This document shows, piece by piece, positions 59,562-64,000 of a stretch of 64,000 nt of DNA. A program made the translations under genes and the position numbers. The DNA lies in contig NZ_CP067089.2 of NCBI RefSeq assembly GCF_016616095.2, positions 3,348,001-3,412,000 of the forward strand, in the 5' to 3' direction. The first letter of the stretch is position 1, and each line of letters begins with the position of its first letter. The stretch comes from Breznakiella homolactica (GTDB lineage: Bacteria; Spirochaetota; Spirochaetia; Treponematales; Breznakiellaceae). Under the pieces are notes generated by a model that was not told where the DNA came from, made no database searches, and saw only the letters and a program-made list of their open reading frames with translations.

Positions 59562-60665
59562 ATGAGAATACTGAGCCATGAACGGGGACTTCTGTACCGC
59601 GGCGATCTGTATAAATCGCTGCTCATGCCCGGGACCCACTGGGTTCCTCCGTTCTGCAGGGTTGAAACCTACAGGGTGGACAAGGCCTTTTCACCCCAAA
59701 GCACTCCCCTGGAAATACTTCTGGAGGACGCTGCCCTGGCCGGACAGGCTGAAGTTATCAATGTTCCGGACAACCATATCGCCATTCACCGGGAAGACGG
59801 CAATGTAAAGGATGTGCTGCTCCCGGGCAAGCACTGTTTCTGGAAGGGCTACACCCGCCGCGAGTTTATCCAGGCGGATCTCAGTGAGCCCGAAGGGACT
59901 GCCGCCCTGGACCGGAGTATCCTGGCCCATTCCGCTCTGGCGGGGTATATCGCCGCCGCCGCGGTTGAGCCGCACCAGAAGGGATTGCTGGTGATCGACC
60001 GCGCTTTTGTCCGTATCCTTGAACCGGGAACCTACTATTTCTGGAAAGGTCCCCGGCGCGCCGAAATACTGGCCATGGACATGCGGCAGCAGCAGTTTGA
60101 AATCACCGGCCAGGAAATCATGTCCCGGGACAAGGTCCCTCTGCGGCTTAACTTTTTCTGCCAGTATCGTATCACTGATGTGATGAAGGCGGGATTTAAG
60201 ATACAGGACTACGACCGGCAGTTCCATGTGATACTGCAGCTTGCCCTGCGGGAGTATATCGGTTCCCTTTTGTTTGACGATATCATGGATAAAAAGGAAT
60301 CCATCGGCCCGTTTGTGGCGCAGTCGCTGAAACCCCAGGCGGATGCCTTCGGTATTGAGCTGGGGCATTCCGGGATCAAGGATATTATCCTCCCCGGTGA
60401 GATCCGGGAGATCATGAACCAGGTCCTGGTGGCCGAAAAGAAAGCCCAGGCCAACGTGATCATGCGGCGGGAAGAAACCGCCTCCACCCGGAGCCTGCTC
60501 AACACAGCGAAGCTCATGGAAGAAAACAAAGTTCTCATGCGGCTCAAGGAATTTGAGTATATCGAACGGATCAGCGAGAAGATCAATCAGATTACCCTTT
60601 CCGGGGGAAACCAGATTATCGACCAGCTGGGCCAGCTCTTTATTCCCGGGTCCGGAGAAAAGTAA
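59562..60665 (+). CDS. Slipin-type SPFH/band-7 protein
   Basis: The protein is 367 residues from the ATG at 59562 behind AGGGAG; longer frames to the left cross the RNA region and lack family sequence. Two SPFH-like parts are visible: an N-terminal one (LLYRGDLYKSLLMPGTHWVP) and the main band-7 domain (about 130-330: LLVIDRAFVRILEPGTYYFW, REYIGSLLFDDIMDKKESIG, FGIELGHSGIKDIILPGEIR), with a C-terminal coiled coil (ANVIMRREETASTRSLLNTA). There is no transmembrane helix at the N-terminus, unlike most slipins, so it may be peripheral. Lying in the sigma-54 RNA-repair operon, it may organise repair at membranes. Confidence 0.88.
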   Translation: MRILSHERGLLYRGDLYKSLLMPGTHWVPPFCRVETYRVDKAFSPQSTPLEILLEDAALAGQAEVINVPDNHIAIHREDGNVKDVLLPGKHCFWKGYTRREFIQADLSEPEGTAALDRSILAHSALAGYIAAAAVEPHQKGLLVIDRAFVRILEPGTYYFWKGPRRAEILAMDMRQQQFEITGQEIMSRDKVPLRLNFFCQYRITDVMKAGFKIQDYDRQFHVILQLALREYIGSLLFDDIMDKKESIGPFVAQSLKPQADAFGIELGHSGIKDIILPGEIREIMNQVLVAEKKAQANVIMRREETASTRSLLNTAKLMEENKVLMRLKEFEYIERISEKINQITLSGGNQIIDQLGQLFIPGSGEK

Positions 60666-60674
60666 AAAACAGCG

Positions 60675-60720
60675 CCCGCCGGATTCTGGAATTATCATGG
60701 ACCGGAATCCGGCGGGTTTT
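60675..60720 (+). terminator. Terminator of the rtcA-rtcB-slipin operon
   Basis: CCCGCCGGATTC (60675-60686) pairs perfectly with GAATCCGGCGGG (60705-60716), followed by TTTTAT, 9 bases past the slipin stop. Confidence 0.85.
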
Positions 60721-60727
60721 ATCTAAT

Positions 60728-61537
60728 TCAGTTTTTTGAGACCATCATCAGCAATTCGCTGTCGTCTTCGAAAAAGGTGAATGTTATGAGCCAGCTTGAA
60801 CCGTCATTGCTGTTGGTATACGGCCCTAAGTAGGTTTTGCTCGGTCCGACCACAACCGGGGGTTCGAATAAAAATGAATAATCCGTTTCCAGGGTGGCTC
60901 TGTAGGTGTCAAAGTCCGTGGAGGTTATTCCCGAAAAGGTAATGACCTGTATGCCGCTGTTGTCCGCTTCGGCTTTTTCAACCGTGCCTCCCGTGGGGGG
61001 CTGGATGTTGGTTAAACCGAACCGGGTCCAAAGCTCAGGCCAGGGCCATTCGTTGGTATCAAACGCCGCCTTCACCGTCAGTTCCGCGCCGTTCCTCGGT
61101 ACCGTGGTACCGGTGCTGGTGATGTAGTTCTGTCTGACCCAGCTGATGGTCAGGGTATACGGAGCGTTGTTGTATTTGTACACCGCGGAGTACATGTCAA
61201 CGTATTGTTTGTATTCATTATAAGCGTCCCCGGACGCGTTAAATGTCAGCTGCGGAAACTGAACTTCCAGCGCGGACTTGTAATTCGTAAAGGCGGTTTC
61301 CGGCATGGATTTCCATTTCGCGTTGATGCCGTTGTGATCGTTGATTTTCCACGCGCCGGCGAATTCACCCGCCGCGGGCTGCGGAAGGCCCGTCAGGCCG
61401 TAGGTCTTCCATACCGAGTCCGGCGGCCAGTTTTCCCAGTCGGCGGAACTGCCTCCGGATCCGCTCCCGCAGGCGGTAACGGCCGCTATGAAACAGCCCA
61501 TTATCAATGTACAGAATGCAGAAATAGTTTTTTTCAT
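60728..61537 (-). CDS. Lipoprotein with two repeated domains, unknown function
   Basis: The protein is 269 residues from the ATG at 61537, with AGAAGG upstream; a longer in-frame start has no such site. The signal peptide ends at the lipobox VTACG. The mature part holds two copies of one domain of about 110 residues: the first starts PDSVWKTYGLTGLPQPAAGE, the second PELWTRFGLTNIQPPTGGTV, each followed by a segment with Asn-Tyr-Lys or Asp-Thr-Tyr-Arg leading to a conserved LEVQFP/LETDYS helix. This is an internal duplication. No enzyme motif is seen. Confidence 0.75.
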   Translation of the reverse strand: MKKTISAFCTLIMGCFIAAVTACGSGSGGSSADWENWPPDSVWKTYGLTGLPQPAAGEFAGAWKINDHNGINAKWKSMPETAFTNYKSALEVQFPQLTFNASGDAYNEYKQYVDMYSAVYKYNNAPYTLTISWVRQNYITSTGTTVPRNGAELTVKAAFDTNEWPWPELWTRFGLTNIQPPTGGTVEKAEADNSGIQVITFSGITSTDFDTYRATLETDYSFLFEPPVVVGPSKTYLGPYTNSNDGSSWLITFTFFEDDSELLMMVSKN

Positions 61538-61605
61538 ACGTACCTTCTTTTTAAATACTATTCCCAATATTTCCGGTTTAAAGATACTAACAAAACAGCG
61601 GGATC

Positions 61606-61657
61606 GTCAAAAAAATTGCGGTCATGGGTACCCCTCCGGGCCATGCCGGAGGGGGTA
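61606..61657 (-). terminator. Terminator-like hairpin after the vWA-FHA gene
   Basis: TACCCCTCCGG (61629-61639) pairs with CCGGAGGGGGTA (61646-61657). On the minus strand a TTTTTTT tract (61611-61617) follows 11 bases further on. Confidence 0.5.
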
Positions 61658-61666
61658 TCTACTTTT

Positions 61667-63097
61667 TTACCTGGGTTTACTTTTTTTACTGTCCGGCTCC
61701 GGAGCGTCAAAGATAAGCGTAGCGCCTTCCATATTCAGAACATCCCCGGGCCGTAATTCCCGTTTTTTTACCGGCTGATTGTTGACCAGTATTTCTTCCT
61801 TGGAAACCACCGTATAGGTTCCGTTTTTTTCGTTATGCTCAATAACCGCGTGGGATTCGCCGAGGCTCGGAATCCCAAGGATCGTCATATCCGCCTTCGC
61901 GGAGCTACCGATAACGGTTTTCGCTGTGCTGAGAATCTGGGTTTTTACCAGGGTCTTTCCTGAACCCGCGGGTACGAACTGGAGTTCCGCCCGGCTCGCG
62001 GGCCGTTCAAACTTGATGAGGAACAGCAGCAGCCACAGGATAAGGCCGCCCAGAAGGATAATGATACAGAGCCAGTCCGAATCGGTACGGCTGCTCCCGA
62101 AGAGCAGGGCCGGCGTGTAGGTCCGGGTGTCCCCGGTTTTCCCGTTGTACCGGGCTTCTATTCCCGGGTGCTCATCGAAACTGATGGGAACCTTAAGGCT
62201 CACCCGGTATTCCTGCTGAATTCCCCGGCGGATGTTTTCGTAAACCCGGGTGAGTTCCGTTTCGTTATACGCGTCAAAAACCCGGCCCCCGGATGCAAGG
62301 GCAATATCCGCCAGGGGGAGATCCTTCTCCTGGGAAAAGTTAATGGCGTAGAGGGTCACTTCGGAGCCGGAAAGGGCCTCGGAGGATTCCCGGGGCTGGT
62401 AATTCCGTTCCCCCAAAACCGGGTGAGGATTTCCGGACCGTTCAAAATAGGGATAGTTTTCTCCGTCCGACAGCAGGATAATCGCCTTTCTTCCTTTAAT
62501 CCCCGCCATATCCTCCGCTGCTCTGGCTATGGCGTAGTAGAGTTCCGTGTACCCTTCTTCCCGGCCGGGCTGCCGGAGCAGCTGGAGGGACTCGCCCACG
62601 GAATCCCTTCCGTTTTTGGGGTTAAGCAGAACTTCGTAATCCCTGCCGAAGACCGCCAGCCCGACCCGGTCTTTTTCGGGATCCAGCTGCGATACAAATT
62701 GGCTGATCGCCCGGACCGCCTGACGGTTCCGGGTATCCTGGCTGCCCTGGGTTTCATACATGCTGCCGGAATTGTCCAGCACCAGCAGGAAGGTGATTTT
62801 CTCTTCGCTGTCTTCGTTCCGGGTGATGTCCAGGATATCCAGCGGCCTGGGGCCGTTTTCGGAGGTATGGTAAAATGAAAGTTCCCCCATGGGATTCGCA
62901 AGTTCCGCGGGGATTCCCGCCCCATCGGTTACGCTGAGAAAGACATCGACCTTGGATGAGAGGAACAGCTTTGAACTGTCCAGCTGGGTTATGGAGAGGT
63001 TCTGGGCCCCCAGGCTGAAGCCCTGGAGGAGCAGCACAAAAAGGCAAAGAACAAAGGCATTCCTCGGAAATGCGGCTGTAAAATTTCTTGTCTTCAT
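61667..63097 (-). CDS. Signal-peptide protein with vWA and C-terminal FHA domains
   Basis: A 476-residue protein. The signal peptide covers residues 1-30. A von Willebrand factor A domain (about 90-275) has the MIDAS-type motif LLVLDNSGSMYETQGSQDTR and later LLSDGENYPYFERSG. A transmembrane helix lies near 345-368 (LCIIILLGGLILWLLLFLI). A C-terminal FHA domain (about 390-470) has VIGSSAKADMTILGIPSLGE and ELRPGDVLNMEGATLIFD, binding phosphothreonine in the cytoplasm. It therefore links an extracytoplasmic adhesion-type domain to a cytoplasmic phospho-signal reader. The next gene upstream, 10 bases away, is also an FHA membrane protein. Confidence 0.88.
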   Translation of the reverse strand: MKTRNFTAAFPRNAFVLCLFVLLLQGFSLGAQNLSITQLDSSKLFLSSKVDVFLSVTDGAGIPAELANPMGELSFYHTSENGPRPLDILDITRNEDSEEKITFLLVLDNSGSMYETQGSQDTRNRQAVRAISQFVSQLDPEKDRVGLAVFGRDYEVLLNPKNGRDSVGESLQLLRQPGREEGYTELYYAIARAAEDMAGIKGRKAIILLSDGENYPYFERSGNPHPVLGERNYQPRESSEALSGSEVTLYAINFSQEKDLPLADIALASGGRVFDAYNETELTRVYENIRRGIQQEYRVSLKVPISFDEHPGIEARYNGKTGDTRTYTPALLFGSSRTDSDWLCIIILLGGLILWLLLFLIKFERPASRAELQFVPAGSGKTLVKTQILSTAKTVIGSSAKADMTILGIPSLGESHAVIEHNEKNGTYTVVSKEEILVNNQPVKKRELRPGDVLNMEGATLIFDAPEPDSKKSKPR

Positions 63098-63107
63098 AAC
63101 TGATCCC

Positions 63108-63995
63108 CTATCGTACGGGCAGGAAAAGAAGTTTCAGCGACCCCAGCTCGATCACGTCTTCGTACCGGAGGGTTTTCTTTTCCGCGGGTTTTTCGTTGAT
63201 GGTTACTTTGCCCCGGAGAGATTCCGCCAGGACACCGTTTTTTTCCGCCCTAAGGAGCAGGTGTTCGTCTTCGATACCTTTGTATCCCCTGAGATCCATG
63301 GCGCTCCGCCGTGAAGAACCCAGGATTGTTTTTGCCGAAGCCAGGAGATATTCCTTGCCCCGGATCGTTCCGGTGAGTACCTTGAGAATCCCGAAGGAAC
63401 GCTGGGCTTCAAAGATTGAATAAAACAGCCCGATGCAGGTTCCCATAACGAGAATCCCGATCCCCCGGGCCGCGAATCCGTTTGACAGGAAACGGCCGGC
63501 CAGTTCCAGAAGCAGTCCTCCCAGGAGCCCTCCCAGGGCGCCTCCGGAAATACCGATCCCCGCCCGGCGGGGCGACCGTGACCGCAGTCCGTCAATGGAA
63601 CCTATCGCGGCGCCCAGGATACACCAGCCCGCGGCCCGTATGAGGGGAAGTACCAGGGACGCCTCGGTTTTTCTGGAAAAGAGTTCCATGTTGAAAAGGG
63701 CCGTAAGCAGACCCTGGACGAGGACCGTAACCGCCGCGCCGGCAAGGGCGCCGATGCACAGTCCCGAAAGTCCTCCCTCGAGAGCGCGGCGCTTATCCGA
63801 TAGCAGGATCCCGTCGGCGCTTCCGAAGACAAATCCGAAAAACAGTCCGATGATTATCCCTTCTATAAGGGAAAGGAGAAAATATCCTCCCGCGGAGTCA
63901 CCCCAGAACAGCATGATTTCCAGGGAAGCCCATGCGCACAGGGCGCCGGAGAGGCCCAGCAGGCATAATAGTATCTTCTTGATGAAAGCGGTCAT
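63108..63995 (-). CDS. Multi-pass membrane protein with C-terminal FHA domain
   Basis: 295 residues from the ATG at 63995; because this is five bases from the right edge, a longer start cannot be excluded. Six hydrophobic stretches occupy about residues 5-205, including glycine-rich helices (GLSGLCIGALAGAAVTVLVQ; GGALGGLLGGLLLELAG). The C-terminal FHA domain (about 210-295) has TILGSSRRSAMDLRGYKGIE and TINEKPAEKKTLRYEDVIEL. It probably works with the vWA-FHA protein downstream in a phosphothreonine-based signalling route; a Ser/Thr kinase is not seen in the window. Confidence 0.8.
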   Translation of the reverse strand: MTAFIKKILLCLLGLSGALCAWASLEIMLFWGDSAGGYFLLSLIEGIIIGLFFGFVFGSADGILLSDKRRALEGGLSGLCIGALAGAAVTVLVQGLLTALFNMELFSRKTEASLVLPLIRAAGWCILGAAIGSIDGLRSRSPRRAGIGISGGALGGLLGGLLLELAGRFLSNGFAARGIGILVMGTCIGLFYSIFEAQRSFGILKVLTGTIRGKEYLLASAKTILGSSRRSAMDLRGYKGIEDEHLLLRAEKNGVLAESLRGKVTINEKPAEKKTLRYEDVIELGSLKLLFLPVR

Positions 63996-64000
63996 GTTCT

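Overview
The window looks like a spirochaete chromosome of the Treponema type. The support is a FlaB-type core flagellin of the size and sequence style seen in Treponema, a FlgM anti-sigma factor behind a sigma-28-like promoter, many lipoproteins, CHASE2-cyclase, FHA and vWA proteins, and a GC-rich base composition. A termite-gut or free-living treponeme is an inference; no rRNA is present to test it.

Region by region. Bases 1-9275 (minus strand) hold a long-tailed phage tail module in lambda-like order: tail tube, Gp15, tape measure, M-, L- and K-like tail-tip proteins, and a huge J-type tip protein running off the left edge. No head or terminase genes lie upstream; two tiny helix-turn-helix proteins face away from it (9500-9857). 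Bases 9954-15473 carry an SH3 protein, an M48 protease, a CHASE2 nucleotide cyclase, a nucleoside hydrolase and a Rieske oxygenase. Flagellin (15584-16444) follows, with a long hairpin-rich leader. Bases 17086-29570 hold a TSUP transporter, a zinc-ribbon protein, rsmI, flgM, a degenerate iron-ADH, a SpoU methyltransferase, glycerate kinase with a CdaR regulator, an HDOD protein, and a hydrolase-nif3-lspA operon. Bases 29732-53358 are mostly housekeeping and signalling genes: an FN3-SUMF1 lipoprotein, tRNA-Ala, a hybrid histidine kinase, a diguanylate cyclase, msrB, a HAD phosphatase, rlmB, a beta-CASP RNase, M16 and YugP-like proteases, a DUF815 ATPase, a nitroreductase, a YjdF-like protein behind a riboswitch-like leader, an acetyltransferase and a methyltransferase. 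Bases 54951-60724 are an RNA-repair locus. Bases 60728-63995 hold a duplicated lipoprotein and vWA/FHA proteins.

Two things stand out. The first is the RNA-repair locus: the sigma-54 activator RtcR (CARF sensor) is divergent from rtcA-rtcB, with a near-consensus -24/-12 promoter. A gap of about 540 nt follows rtcB that is not convincingly coding. It holds a tRNA-like module (anticodon-like and T arms, no acceptor stem), further hairpins and a terminator-like end, and then a slipin (SPFH) gene and a clear terminator. This resembles the RtcR-controlled Ro60/Y-RNA/RtcBA operons but with an SPFH protein and a large uncharacterised RNA.

The second is a dispersed family of at least seven long palindromic elements (16841-17021, 18390-18526, 18723-19035, 31748-31961, 40639-40761, 48503-48596, about 51432-51560). 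They share internal motifs, but each has its own perfectly pairing stems. One has a 15-bp tandem expansion and ends exactly at the rsmI start; another lacks the inner hairpin and carries the promoter of the yjdF-like gene. They may be mobile or RNA-structured elements that also act as promoters.
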